From Cellvibrio sp. KY-YJ-3 (GTDB lineage Bacteria; Pseudomonadota; Gammaproteobacteria; Pseudomonadales; Cellvibrionaceae), in the NCBI RefSeq assembly GCF_008806955.1, contig NZ_CP031727.1, positions 3,610,001 through 3,674,000 of the forward strand: a stretch of DNA of 64,000 nucleotides. Direction: 5' to 3'. Below, in pieces: positions 38,226 through 46,936 of this stretch (the stretch's first letter is position 1; the number at the start of each line of letters is the position of its first letter). The translations under genes and the position numbers were made by a program. The notes under the pieces were generated by a model that saw only the letters and a list, made by a program, of their open reading frames with translations, searched no databases and was not told where the DNA came from.

Positions 38226-38254
38226 AAAAAAGGCTCCTTTACGGAGCCTTTTTT
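38226..38254. terminator. Bidirectional intrinsic terminator after slyD
   Basis: Stem AAAAAAGGCTCC / GGAGCCTTTTTT with a 5-nt loop (TTTAC), between convergent slyD and the small zinc-site gene. Confidence 0.92.
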
Positions 38255-38267
38255 ATTTCCTCGACGT

Positions 38268-38453
38268 TTATTTCAACTCCACCTTCTGCTCGCCACAACG
38301 ACCGCATTTATAGATAGTGACCAATTTCCCCTGCTTCACATCAAACTGCTTTTCCTTAACAACTTCCCACTTATGGAAGCCACTGCGACACAGAGTTTTA
38401 CCCTTATGTTTTTCAAAAGGGCTCGGTTTTTTAAACTGGATTACATCACCCAT
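38268..38453 (-). CDS. Small putative zinc-binding protein
   Basis: 61 residues from the ATG at 38453 (AGGG RBS). MGDVIQFKKPSPFEKHKGKTLCRSGFHKW is followed by a C-terminal CGRCGEQK. Cys22, His27 and the CxxC pair could hold one zinc, resembling a zinc-ribbon. I recall similar short proteins in Pseudomonas but no function. It lies 26 bp downstream of dcd and probably shares its transcript. Confidence 0.75.
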   Translation of the reverse strand: MGDVIQFKKPSPFEKHKGKTLCRSGFHKWEVVKEKQFDVKQGKLVTIYKCGRCGEQKVELK

Positions 38454-38479
38454 AACTGCCCTCAGCCGAGACAATAACC

Positions 38480-39049
38480 TTAAGTGCGCGGTAGAGTCAC
38501 ACCACGCTGACCTTGGTATTTACCTCCGCGGTCTTTATAAGATGTCTCACAAATCTCATCCGATTCAAAAAACAACATTTGCGCCACACCTTCATTGGCA
38601 TAAATTTTTGCAGGTAGAGGTGTGGTATTGGAAAACTCCAAAGTCACATGCCCCTCCCACTCCGGCTCGAGAGGGGTGACATTCACAATAATACCGCAGC
38701 GCGCGTAGGTAGATTTACCCAAACAAACGGTCAGAATACTGCGTGGAATTCTGAAATATTCAACTGTCCGAGCCAGCGCAAAGGAGTTGGGGGGAATAAT
38801 GCAAACATCGCTTTTAATATCGACAAAACTTTTTTCGTCAAAATTTTTAGGATCGACCACCGTTGAGTGCACATTGGTGAAAATCTTGAACTCATCGGCG
38901 CAGCGAACATCGTAACCATAGCTGGAGGTACCGTAAGAAACGATACGTTGACCAGCAGCATCGTAGCGAATTTGCCCCGGCTCAAACGGTTCAATCATGC
39001 CGTGCTCTTCAGCCATCCGGCGCATCCACTTATCGGATTTGATGCTCAT
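38480..39049 (-). CDS. dcd: dCTP deaminase
   Basis: Deaminates dCTP to dUTP for dTMP synthesis. 189 residues beginning [67 protein letters not shown] (catalytic Glu) and [14 protein letters not shown] are family motifs. The [13 protein letters not shown] ending closes the nucleotide site. It is in the same orientation as the MerR gene upstream, 62 bp away. Confidence 0.95.
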   Translation of the reverse strand: MSIKSDKWMRRMAEEHGMIEPFEPGQIRYDAAGQRIVSYGTSSYGYDVRCADEFKIFTNVHSTVVDPKNFDEKSFVDIKSDVCIIPPNSFALARTVEYFRIPRSILTVCLGKSTYARCGIIVNVTPLEPEWEGHVTLEFSNTTPLPAKIYANEGVAQMLFFESDEICETSYKDRGGKYQGQRGVTLPRT

Positions 39050-39111
39050 AATTTCACCTGTCGCAAAATGTTAAACGGCGCGCATCATAGCCTTTTTGGC
39101 AACGAAAAACA

Positions 39112-39540
39112 TCAATCGCACCCGGTATCAATGAGTGTAAAAGCCATTGGATGGGGCAGATTTTCCATACCTGATTGTGCAGCAATCGACACGGGATCGC
39201 CGCTACATTCATCAAGCATCAACTCCAAACTGGTGCGCATTGAATTCAAAGCAATAAACTGCTGATCCAGCTTACCCAAATACCCTTTGAGCAACTGACG
39301 AACCTGTAGATTACGCCGCCCCGGATCACAATAAAGCACTAACAACTCGCGACACTCTTCAAGACCAAACCCCACCGCCCTCGCCCGCTGCAAAAATCTC
39401 AACCGCTCAACATCCGCCATAGCGTAAATTCTATAGCCATTAGACGCTTGCCGCGCAGGCACTACCAGACCAACCTCCTCGTAAAAGCGGATCGTCTTAG
39501 TCGGCAAACCACAAGCCTGTGACGCCTGACTGATATTCAT
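39112..39540 (-). CDS. MerR-family metal-type regulator, CueR-like
   Basis: 142 residues from the ATG at 39540 behind a strong GGAGG. The N-terminal winged helix (MNISQASQACGLPTKTIRFYEEVGLV) and SNGYRIY are CueR-like, and a long dimer helix follows. Cys112 (DECSGD) lines up with one copper ligand of CueR, but the second ligand (Cys120) is Ala here; another Cys is second to last (141). Metal choice is therefore uncertain. No copper exporter gene is adjacent, so its targets lie elsewhere. Confidence 0.82.
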   Translation of the reverse strand: MNISQASQACGLPTKTIRFYEEVGLVVPARQASNGYRIYAMADVERLRFLQRARAVGFGLEECRELLVLYCDPGRRNLQVRQLLKGYLGKLDQQFIALNSMRTSLELMLDECSGDPVSIAAQSGMENLPHPMAFTLIDTGCD

Positions 39541-39751
39541 AGCCCCCCTCCAATATTTCGATAATACCCATGAACACAAACATTACATAAACAGAAAGGT
39601 TAGCTCAAAAGAATAACTATTCCCTTTCATTTTTTATACGAAAGGCATGTTTTTTCACCGAAACAGGAGCAAAAAAAGTCAAAACCAAGAGACACAACCC
39701 ACAGTTGTAGAATAATATTTTTGTTTTAAATCATTATGTTAAAGATGTTTG

Positions 39752-39779
39752 TTGACAAATAGATTTAATAATACAGAAT
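39752..39779 (+). promoter_or_regulatory. sigma70-like promoter of the small orphan gene
   Basis: TTGACA (39752-39757), 16-bp spacer, CAGAAT (39774-39779, 4 of 6). It is the only good promoter in the 289-bp gap between the MerR gene and the orphan gene. The rest of the gap is AT-rich and holds nothing I can name. Confidence 0.45.
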
Positions 39780-39829
39780 TGGAATCACAAACTGCTGTTT
39801 TTCTCCTTACTCAAACGCGGAAACAAGCA

Positions 39830-40057
39830 ATGGAATACCTCGACATTAACCATGCCGAATGGCAGAAAATGTGGGATGAGTTGGCCAGTTACCGCCTGAA
39901 TGAGGGTGACCCACTGTGCGTAAATGATGGCCATTGCTGGGAGTACATGGGGTCTACTGCGCATCATCACCATTTACGCCACGCCTGTCACCCCTTAACT
40001 AACAAGCCTGAATATATCTATATCGAGCGTATGGGCGCAGCTTTACGCTGGGCCTAG
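39830..40057 (+). CDS. Small Cys/His-rich orphan protein
   Basis: 75 residues from the ATG at 39830; a longer frame begins at 39749, upstream of the predicted promoter. MEYLDINHAEWQKMWDELASY is helical. The second half holds Cys residues in PLCVNDGHCWEYMG and a His cluster (TAHHHHLRHACHP) that could bind a metal. I recognise no family. It has a credible promoter but a weak RBS. Confidence 0.5.
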   Translation: MEYLDINHAEWQKMWDELASYRLNEGDPLCVNDGHCWEYMGSTAHHHHLRHACHPLTNKPEYIYIERMGAALRWA

Positions 40058-40198
40058 AGCAGCGTCACCCAACATGGAAAAGAATTCTATTTGAGACCGT
40101 GCAATTCACATCCTTTCCTGTGCAAAAATGTGTTAATGTTCGTGCGTTTTTTAACTGCGCGCGCCCATTAACCTCAAAAATATAATGTAAAAATAACA

Positions 40199-40594
40199 AT
40201 GAAACGCTTCGCTCTATTCGTTGGCATTGGAGGGATCTCCAGTCTTATTCAATTCCTTCTACTTATTATTTTTATTGAAACAAAACTGTTAACAGAGGTT
40301 TCTGCTTCAGCTGCCGGATATGTGTTGTCATCGTTATTCAACTACTGGGCAAACTACCATTTCACTTTCAAGAGCAGCCGAAGCCACTCAGAGACTTTCC
40401 CTCGATTTGTTATTGCAGTGTGCATAGGCTTGTTTTGCAATACAGTATTGTTTGCCGCCTTTTTATGGCTGTTTGACAACTACTTGCCTATTCCCTGGGT
40501 TGAAAATTATTTAGTGGCGCAATTCATCGCAACAGGCATTACTGTATTTATTAACTTCGCGGTTCAAAAAATCTGGATATACAGGAATCACTAA
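40199..40594 (+). CDS. GtrA-family membrane protein (polyprenyl-phosphate sugar flippase)
   Basis: 131 residues with four predicted TMs. FALFVGIGGISSLIQFLLLIIFIE, AAGYVLSSLFNYWANYHFTF and FINFAVQKIWIYR follow the GtrA pattern, with the conserved N-W-x-N/F-x-F segment. GtrA proteins are thought to flip undecaprenyl-phosphate-linked sugars to the periplasm. It is the first gene of the glycosyltransferase cluster; the next ATG is 1 bp past its stop codon. Confidence 0.87.
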   Translation: MKRFALFVGIGGISSLIQFLLLIIFIETKLLTEVSASAAGYVLSSLFNYWANYHFTFKSSRSHSETFPRFVIAVCIGLFCNTVLFAAFLWLFDNYLPIPWVENYLVAQFIATGITVFINFAVQKIWIYRNH

Positions 40595-40595
40595 C

Positions 40596-41552
40596 ATGAC
40601 TGCATTCATTCCGTCTCTTGCAATCGTCATACCCTGTTACAACGAAGAAGAAATGCTCCCCAAAACATTGGCAACCATGCTCGCATTACGCGATGGGATG
40701 ATTGCGCGCGGAAAAATTAATGACAAATCCAAAATTTATTTGGTCGATGATGGCAGCAAGGATAAAACCTGGGAAATACTCGCACGAGAAGCTGCACAAA
40801 ACTCCGCATTAGTAGGGGTTAAACTTTCGCGTAACAAAGGTCATCAGAATGCGCTTTATGCTGGACTATGCACCACCACAGAAGACATCACCGTCAGCAT
40901 AGATGCAGACCTGCAAGACGACCCGCAAAACATTGAGGCCATGGTAGATGAATACCTGAAAGGCAATGATGTGGTTTATGGTGTACGTTCGGCTCGCAAC
41001 ACCGACACATTTTTCAAGCGTTTTACCGCTGAAGGCTATTACCATTTGATGAAAAAAATGGGAGTAGATCTAGTCTTCAATCATGCCGACTTCCGCTTAC
41101 TCTCACGTCGCGCCCTGGAATCACTCAAAGAATACGATGAGTCCAATTTGTTTTTACGTGGCATAGTACGTGAAGTAGGCTACCCCTCATCGGTAGTGGA
41201 ATATGAACGCCAAGCGCGCGAAGCCGGCGAAAGCAAATACCCATTGAAAAAAATGCTTTCTTTTGCATGGAAAGGTATTACTGCATTTTCTACGGCGCCA
41301 CTGCGCATGATCACAGTGCTGGGATTGGTATCAGGCTTTGCATCATTCACATTAATTGCTTGGGTACTGGCAATTCGTTTTTTTACCGACAATGCTACGC
41401 CGGGCTGGGCATCTGTACTTCTGCCATTATTATTTATTGGCAGTGTGCAACTTTTATGTCTTGGAGTAATTGGCGAGTATCTTTCAAAAATTTACGAAGA
41501 AGTAAAAAGAAGACCAAAATTTCATATTAGTGAAATTATTAAAAAGGATTAA
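40596..41552 (+). CDS. GtrB-like polyprenyl-phosphate glycosyltransferase (GT2)
   Basis: 318 residues. The GT2 domain carries AIVIPCYNEEEMLP, YLVDDGSKDKTWE and the DxD region SIDADLQDDPQNI; SRNKGHQNALYAG is typical of the DPM1/GtrB group. FRLLSRRALESL follows. Two C-terminal TMs (about 235-260 and 270-295) anchor it. It would load a sugar from a nucleotide donor onto undecaprenyl phosphate at the cytoplasmic face. The sugar is unknown. Confidence 0.9.
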   Translation: MTAFIPSLAIVIPCYNEEEMLPKTLATMLALRDGMIARGKINDKSKIYLVDDGSKDKTWEILAREAAQNSALVGVKLSRNKGHQNALYAGLCTTTEDITVSIDADLQDDPQNIEAMVDEYLKGNDVVYGVRSARNTDTFFKRFTAEGYYHLMKKMGVDLVFNHADFRLLSRRALESLKEYDESNLFLRGIVREVGYPSSVVEYERQAREAGESKYPLKKMLSFAWKGITAFSTAPLRMITVLGLVSGFASFTLIAWVLAIRFFTDNATPGWASVLLPLLFIGSVQLLCLGVIGEYLSKIYEEVKRRPKFHISEIIKKD

Positions 41553-41580
41553 TTCAACATAACCGGTATAAATTAACGTT

Positions 41581-43437
41581 ATGAACACCCAAGAATCCAA
41601 CAATAACAGCCCAGCAATCGAACCAATTAACGGCCTCTCACTATTTTCGCACGCCACCACACAGCCTCCGGCGAGCCTGCTGCAAACCTATTTGGTATTC
41701 GTGGTTATACTCAATTTCAGCTTATTATTTTTAAAAGGCTACAGTCAGGATTTAGGCTATTGGCAAGATTGGGTAAGTCAATTATCTAATAATGGCTACG
41801 ATAGTTTTAATGGCAACTACCCTCCTGTGTATATTCACTGGCTATACTTGGTTGGAAAATTTTACAATCTGACGGCAATACCACTTGAGCACAATGATCT
41901 TTTAAAATTTTTAACACAAATTCCAGTCACAATATGCCACTGTTTATTAACGATTGTGATTTTTCGCCAATTACAAACCACCAAAGCAAAACCAGCACTA
42001 TTACAAGCAGTAATGGTACTTACCGTTTTTAACCCAGCGATTTTGGTGAACGGCCCTATTTGGGGGCAAGTGGATCTTGTTCCTGCTGTGATGGTGTATT
42101 GCAGTTTGGTTGCAGCCAGCAGCTGGCGCTATGCACATTTGGCAATTCCACTCTTTACCCTGGCATTGCTAACTAAATTCCAAACAATTGCCTTTGCACC
42201 TGTTTTTGGTTTTTTATTTTTTAATAAAATTCGCCAACACTTACTTGGCATTTTGATTGCCGTAGCTCTTAGTGTATTGATATTTTTACCTTCAATTATC
42301 GCCGGACATTTCTGGCAATCCTTCCGCCAAGCCTATATTGATACGCTAGGCCAATACCCAATGACTACGTTTAATGCCGCAAACTTGTGGATTCTGCTCA
42401 CGGGAAATACCGTACCTGACAATATTATTTTGTTCGGTGTACCGCAGGATTCAATCTGGGCGCGTATATTTATGGCAAAGTATTTTGGAATGTTATTGTT
42501 TTCAATAGTTTCACTCCTAATATTCATTCATGGTGTTTATTTTTTAATAAAAAACAAATTGTATATTGGTAGTAATCAATTATTAAGTTATTCGCTTTTT
42601 GCGGCAACTATATGTGCCCTAGCGTTCTTTACGCTACTGCCGGCCATGCATGAGCGATATCTATTTCCTGCTACCGTTATGGCATTGGGTTATTGCGCAA
42701 CTGCGCGTCAAAAAATACTCTATCCCGCGCTGATTAGTATTGCTTGTGCGCTGAATATGCTAATCATTCTGGAGATCAACGGCTCAAACATTTGGCTTGG
42801 TTTATCGTGGTTAACCGTTGGAATCCTAATAATTGCCTTAATAGACCAACTAACGAATCATCAACTATTTACAAACCTTCAACACACTCTCAAATACATT
42901 TTTCGAATTCCATTTTTGGGGCTGTGGTTTTTTGTTGTGGCGGCCGGGCTGATGATTACCTACTTATACGACAGATATCATATTCATCAAATTGAGTTGA
43001 CAGAAAAACAGGTTCTGCTAACCAATTTACCATTGGTTTATGCCCGCCAAGACCATGGCACCATGGCAGTTAACCGTAGCTTTGACGGCAACAAACTGTC
43101 TGTCGCTAATCGCAGATATGCCCAAGGTATAGGCACCCATGCCAACTCTGACATTCAATATCAATTACCAGACGACGCTGAAATATTTAGCTTTATGGTT
43201 GCACTTGATGATGAGGTGGGCACTGCAGATGTTCAGTTTTCGGTATGGGGTGATGGAAAATTACTCTGGCAATCTAATCCTATTTACGGTTATGAACGAA
43301 ACATACCGACCCAAAAAATCGACATTAGTGGAGTACAGATGTTGAATTTAAAAGTTGCGCCACTGAAAGATGACAAGTGGGATCATGCCAACTGGGTAAA
43401 TACAGTTATTCACTTAAAAGAAGCAGATACAGAATAA
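41581..43437 (+). CDS. Membrane glycosyltransferase (GT-C-like) with a C-terminal NPCBM domain
   Basis: 618 residues. About ten or eleven hydrophobic segments span residues 30-470, with an early periplasmic loop GYWQDWVSQLSNNG, FNGNYPPVYIHWLY and LVNGPIWGQVDLVPAV, as in mannosyltransferase-type GT-C enzymes. The C-terminal 130 residues resemble an NPCBM carbohydrate-binding module: RRYAQGIGTHANSDIQYQLP, FSFMVALDDEVG, FSVWGDGKLLWQS, and DKWDHANWVNTVIHL. The module would face the periplasm, next to the active site. It would use the lipid-linked sugar made by the GtrB-like enzyme; the acceptor is unknown. The gene is visibly AT-richer than the core genes. Confidence 0.78.
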   Translation: MNTQESNNNSPAIEPINGLSLFSHATTQPPASLLQTYLVFVVILNFSLLFLKGYSQDLGYWQDWVSQLSNNGYDSFNGNYPPVYIHWLYLVGKFYNLTAIPLEHNDLLKFLTQIPVTICHCLLTIVIFRQLQTTKAKPALLQAVMVLTVFNPAILVNGPIWGQVDLVPAVMVYCSLVAASSWRYAHLAIPLFTLALLTKFQTIAFAPVFGFLFFNKIRQHLLGILIAVALSVLIFLPSIIAGHFWQSFRQAYIDTLGQYPMTTFNAANLWILLTGNTVPDNIILFGVPQDSIWARIFMAKYFGMLLFSIVSLLIFIHGVYFLIKNKLYIGSNQLLSYSLFAATICALAFFTLLPAMHERYLFPATVMALGYCATARQKILYPALISIACALNMLIILEINGSNIWLGLSWLTVGILIIALIDQLTNHQLFTNLQHTLKYIFRIPFLGLWFFVVAAGLMITYLYDRYHIHQIELTEKQVLLTNLPLVYARQDHGTMAVNRSFDGNKLSVANRRYAQGIGTHANSDIQYQLPDDAEIFSFMVALDDEVGTADVQFSVWGDGKLLWQSNPIYGYERNIPTQKIDISGVQMLNLKVAPLKDDKWDHANWVNTVIHLKEADTE

Positions 43438-43532
43438 AATATTAGCTTTTGTAGCATCAAAAATAAACGTTACTAATTAGAGTAACCACATTAAAACCTT
43501 ATTAGCAGCGACATAGATAGGAATAAAAATAA

Positions 43533-45431
43533 ATGAAACAGCAGATTTTATGTATGTTTAGATCAAAAACTGTTTATTTTTTAATACTTATAGCTGCACT
43601 TTTTTTATCAATAATAAAAACTATTCAGCCTGACTTAACAAATTTTTCAATAACCACGCCATCAGGAAAAACCCAACAACTGGAGCGCCCAAGCTTTATA
43701 CAATCTACCGAAAGTGGCATCTATCGTTTATCAGGCAACCTCGATATGGGAAAGTATTCCAGCCCAATTCTACGGATAATACCTGATGATGAAATTTTAT
43801 CCCTAAGTGTTAATGACAAACCCATCAATTTGAACAGTATTCCGCACCACCTACGCAAAGATTACAACCGCGGCTTCACTTATGATCTACGCGATTACCT
43901 GAAGGAAGGTAACAATAAAATTGAAATCGTGTACTCAGACCAAGGCGGTTTAATGGGGATTGTTATCAGCGGCGAAGCGGAAGGCTACACAATCGTATTG
44001 TTATATTTACTAGGCAGCATTTTTGCTCTCATCATTTCGCTCAAGGCGCTAAGTACACTTAGAGTATCGACACCCATTAAGTTTTTGTTTATCGGCGCTT
44101 TACTAATTCGTATTTTCTATTTTTCAGTAACACCTGCCGATATTCGCGATCATGATCTGGGCGATCATATAGGTTACAGCGAATACTTAAGCACAAGATG
44201 GATGCCGCCGCCTGTGGATTATGCTACTGGTGGTGCCTTTTTTCACCCCCCTCTTTACTACTACACAGGCGCCTTGGTTTATCGTGCCACTCAATGGTTT
44301 GAACCAGATAATAAAGTAACCATCTATCGTACACAGCAACTACTCAGCCTTACTTACTCTATGGGATTTGTATTGTTTGGATTGTTGATTTTGAATGAAC
44401 TTTTAAACAAGTATCACCATGGGCGCAATCAAGATCTTGAAACAAAAAGCCACGGTGTTTACATAAATCATCAATCTGAGCAGCCATCTGCCATTACTAC
44501 CACGCAATCATCACTCTTTTGGTTAATAGGTTCGCTCTTTGCATTCTGGCCGGTATCGATCATTCACTCAGTGCGGATTGGAAACGATCCGATGCTCTAT
44601 TTTTTATTTACTGCCAGCTTGTATTTTATTATTCGCTGGTATCGTCAAGATCAAAAACGTCACTTAATGCTGGCAAGTATTCTTGGCGCCGCTGCAATAT
44701 TGACCAAAGCGAACGGAGAAATATTGATTGTAGTTTTGGGAATCATTGGTTTGATAAAGATGATAAAAAGTCGGGACTGGCCACATTACTTAAAAATAGC
44801 GATAGCACCATGCTTAATCATGTTGGTGGCAACAGCAATTACTGTGGGCCCAGGATTAATTCTGAAGCTGGAGGGTAAACGCGACAAACTCTACATCGAT
44901 AATATTGACGGACTTTCAAAAGCCAATTTGGTGGGCAATACCGCATCTAACTATTTTTGGTTTGACGCAAAAATTTTTATCACCGAACCATTCACAGACC
45001 CCTACGATGATCGAATGGGGCGTCAATTCTTCTGGAATTATCTCGGTAAAACAGGGTTATTTGGAGAGTTTAAATACCCCAGCCCTCTTTCGGTAAATAT
45101 GGCAGTAATTTGCAGCTTCTTTGCCGTACTCATGCTGATTTATTGTATTGCTGGCTTGTACCGCATGAGCAGGGATGATCTCAAATTTATGGCTCCTATT
45201 TTACTCTCGGGATTCTTTCTCTGGGCTGGTGTAACCTATATGCGCATGACTTTTCCAGCTAATATTGATTTCCGCTACATAGTGCCAATTTTAATTACAT
45301 TCTGTGGCTTTTATGCCGCAAGTATTTTGAGCTTTGAACGTCACGGAATTAAACGCATGGCGACTATAGGCAAAGCTATGGCTTGGATGTTTACTGCATC
45401 CGGGATTCTATTTATTTTAGGTATTTCGTAA
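43533..45431 (+). CDS. Membrane glycosyltransferase (GT39/ArnT-like) with an N-terminal periplasmic module
   Basis: 632 residues. After one TM (about 12-30), residues 35-145 look like a beta-sandwich (RLSGNLDMGKYSSPILRII, FTYDLRDYLKEGNNKIEIVYSD). A polytopic GT-C domain follows, with the catalytic-loop signature DHDLGDHIGYSEYLS and GAFFHPPLYYYTGALVYR, typical of dolichyl/polyprenyl-phosphate glycosyltransferases. FWPVSIIHSVRIGNDPMLYFLF is also conserved. The ATG at 43533 has no clear SD. It ends 11 bp from the convergent MATE gene. It belongs to the same AT-rich cluster as the three preceding genes. Confidence 0.78.
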   Translation: MKQQILCMFRSKTVYFLILIAALFLSIIKTIQPDLTNFSITTPSGKTQQLERPSFIQSTESGIYRLSGNLDMGKYSSPILRIIPDDEILSLSVNDKPINLNSIPHHLRKDYNRGFTYDLRDYLKEGNNKIEIVYSDQGGLMGIVISGEAEGYTIVLLYLLGSIFALIISLKALSTLRVSTPIKFLFIGALLIRIFYFSVTPADIRDHDLGDHIGYSEYLSTRWMPPPVDYATGGAFFHPPLYYYTGALVYRATQWFEPDNKVTIYRTQQLLSLTYSMGFVLFGLLILNELLNKYHHGRNQDLETKSHGVYINHQSEQPSAITTTQSSLFWLIGSLFAFWPVSIIHSVRIGNDPMLYFLFTASLYFIIRWYRQDQKRHLMLASILGAAAILTKANGEILIVVLGIIGLIKMIKSRDWPHYLKIAIAPCLIMLVATAITVGPGLILKLEGKRDKLYIDNIDGLSKANLVGNTASNYFWFDAKIFITEPFTDPYDDRMGRQFFWNYLGKTGLFGEFKYPSPLSVNMAVICSFFAVLMLIYCIAGLYRMSRDDLKFMAPILLSGFFLWAGVTYMRMTFPANIDFRYIVPILITFCGFYAASILSFERHGIKRMATIGKAMAWMFTASGILFILGIS

Positions 45432-45442
45432 ATTGGTCTTTG

Positions 45443-46822
45443 TTATGCAGCGCGCGCTTCGCGCGCTGCAATTCCAGTATGCATCCATTTCCCCTGCTTC
45501 CAGCGCCAACCTTTTATTAGAGCACGCAATAACTCATCAAGTATGGCTGCTATTAATAATCCATAAAGCCCAAACCCCAAGGGTATAGCCAATGCATAAG
45601 CAAGCGGGACAGAGAACAACCAAATTACTGCAATACTGGAAACCGACGTAAAGGTTGCATCACCCGCACAGCGCAAGGCACCTCCCACAACAATATTTAC
45701 CGTACGCCATGGCTCGGCCAAAAAACTCAATGCAAATGCCCATACACCGATCGCAATAACCTCTGGGTCATTGCTAAACATTTTCAAAATAGATTGATTG
45801 AATACCAACCACATAAGCGCCAAGGTTGTTGTGCCTATAAGTGCTATTTTCAAACTCTGTTTTAGTTGCTTATCAACCAAATCGAATTCTTTGCGCCCTA
45901 CTCGCTGAGCAATAATGGCTTCGGTCGCCATGCCTAGTGCAATGGAAATCATTAAACAAAAGAGAAATGTATTGTAGGCATAGACTTTTACTTTTAACGC
46001 GAGATCGCCCACCTCCGCTGCAATCCAGTTGAGTGCAATCATATAAGCCTGAAATGACATAGGTTCAAGTACAGAGGGGGCGGCAATCATAAGTACAGGA
46101 GCCATTAGTACTGAAAAGTTTTTCCAGCCCTCATGTAGCGGGATATGAATACGCAACTTGAAATGCACAATCACAACGACAAATAATAAACTCGCCCCTG
46201 CTGCAACAATACTGGCAATAGCAACACCCACAACACCGCTAGGCGGAATCCCCATAAACCCATACACCGCAATCGCATTGCCGATTATATTCACTCCAAA
46301 TAAAATAATATTGCTGTAGGTGTTCCATTGCGGCTCACCATATATATTCAAAATTGTTTGATAGATAACACGGCAACCCCACAGCGCCACCATCCACCCG
46401 ATAATCGACAAGTAGGTGCGCGCGTGCTGCTCGACCTCACCGCTTAATGACATAGCAGAGGCAACCCATGGGCCGCCATGGTTCACCGCTAATGCGGCGA
46501 TTAAGGCAAGTACCACAACAAAAATTGCATAGGCAGCGATAGTGGCATTACCGCGAAGGTAATCATTCGCTCCGATACGCTGGCTTGCGATGCTAGCACC
46601 AGCAAACGCGCTCACAATTAAAAAAGCATTAGCCACAAACACCAGAGGCGTGATTGCACCAACAGCCGCCGCTGCACTATCTGAAATACGACTTAGAAAA
46701 TACATATCGATCAGCGGAATCGTGTAAGTCACTGCCTGATCGAGAAACATAGGGCGACTCATGCCCCAAATGCCTTTATCTAATACTCGGCTTTGCGGCA
46801 TGGGTTTATGTGCAGGTTTCAT
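45443..46822 (-). CDS. MATE-family efflux transporter
   Basis: 459 residues with twelve hydrophobic segments in two halves. AVTYTIPLIDMYFLSRISDSAAAAVG in TM1-2 and the later MATEAIIAQRVGRKEFD repeat the MATE N- and C-lobe pattern. It exports cationic drugs or metabolites by Na+ or H+ antiport; substrates cannot be told. The extreme 3' end encodes AAREARAA within a GC-rich inverted repeat (GCAGCGCGC / GCGCGCTGC). Confidence 0.88.
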   Translation of the reverse strand: MKPAHKPMPQSRVLDKGIWGMSRPMFLDQAVTYTIPLIDMYFLSRISDSAAAAVGAITPLVFVANAFLIVSAFAGASIASQRIGANDYLRGNATIAAYAIFVVVLALIAALAVNHGGPWVASAMSLSGEVEQHARTYLSIIGWMVALWGCRVIYQTILNIYGEPQWNTYSNIILFGVNIIGNAIAVYGFMGIPPSGVVGVAIASIVAAGASLLFVVVIVHFKLRIHIPLHEGWKNFSVLMAPVLMIAAPSVLEPMSFQAYMIALNWIAAEVGDLALKVKVYAYNTFLFCLMISIALGMATEAIIAQRVGRKEFDLVDKQLKQSLKIALIGTTTLALMWLVFNQSILKMFSNDPEVIAIGVWAFALSFLAEPWRTVNIVVGGALRCAGDATFTSVSSIAVIWLFSVPLAYALAIPLGFGLYGLLIAAILDELLRALIKGWRWKQGKWMHTGIAAREARAA

Positions 46823-46854
46823 AGTGATTAACTACAAGAGATGTACGTAAATAG

Positions 46855-46878
46855 CTAAACCCGGCGCACCGGGTTTAG
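46855..46878 (-). terminator. Hairpin between the ABC permease gene and the MATE gene
   Basis: 10-bp perfect stem CTAAACCCGG / CCGGGTTTAG with a CGCA loop, 58 bp after the permease stop codon on the minus strand. The U-tract is broken (CTATTT), so it is a moderate terminator. Confidence 0.5.
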
Positions 46879-46936
46879 AGTTGAAGTAACTATTGTATGA
46901 CGCGCGTTGTTGCAGAGTATTACTAGAAAACAATCA

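Noticed and set aside
39691-39710. ACAAC-CCACA-GTTGT as a MerR operator
   Set aside because: 5-bp arms only, and not placed in a 19-20 bp promoter spacer as MerR-type operators are.
45448-45470. GC-rich inverted repeat GCAGCGCGC/GCGCGCTGC as a terminator between the GT39-like and MATE genes
   Set aside because: It encodes the last MATE residues (AAREARAA) and has no T-run.
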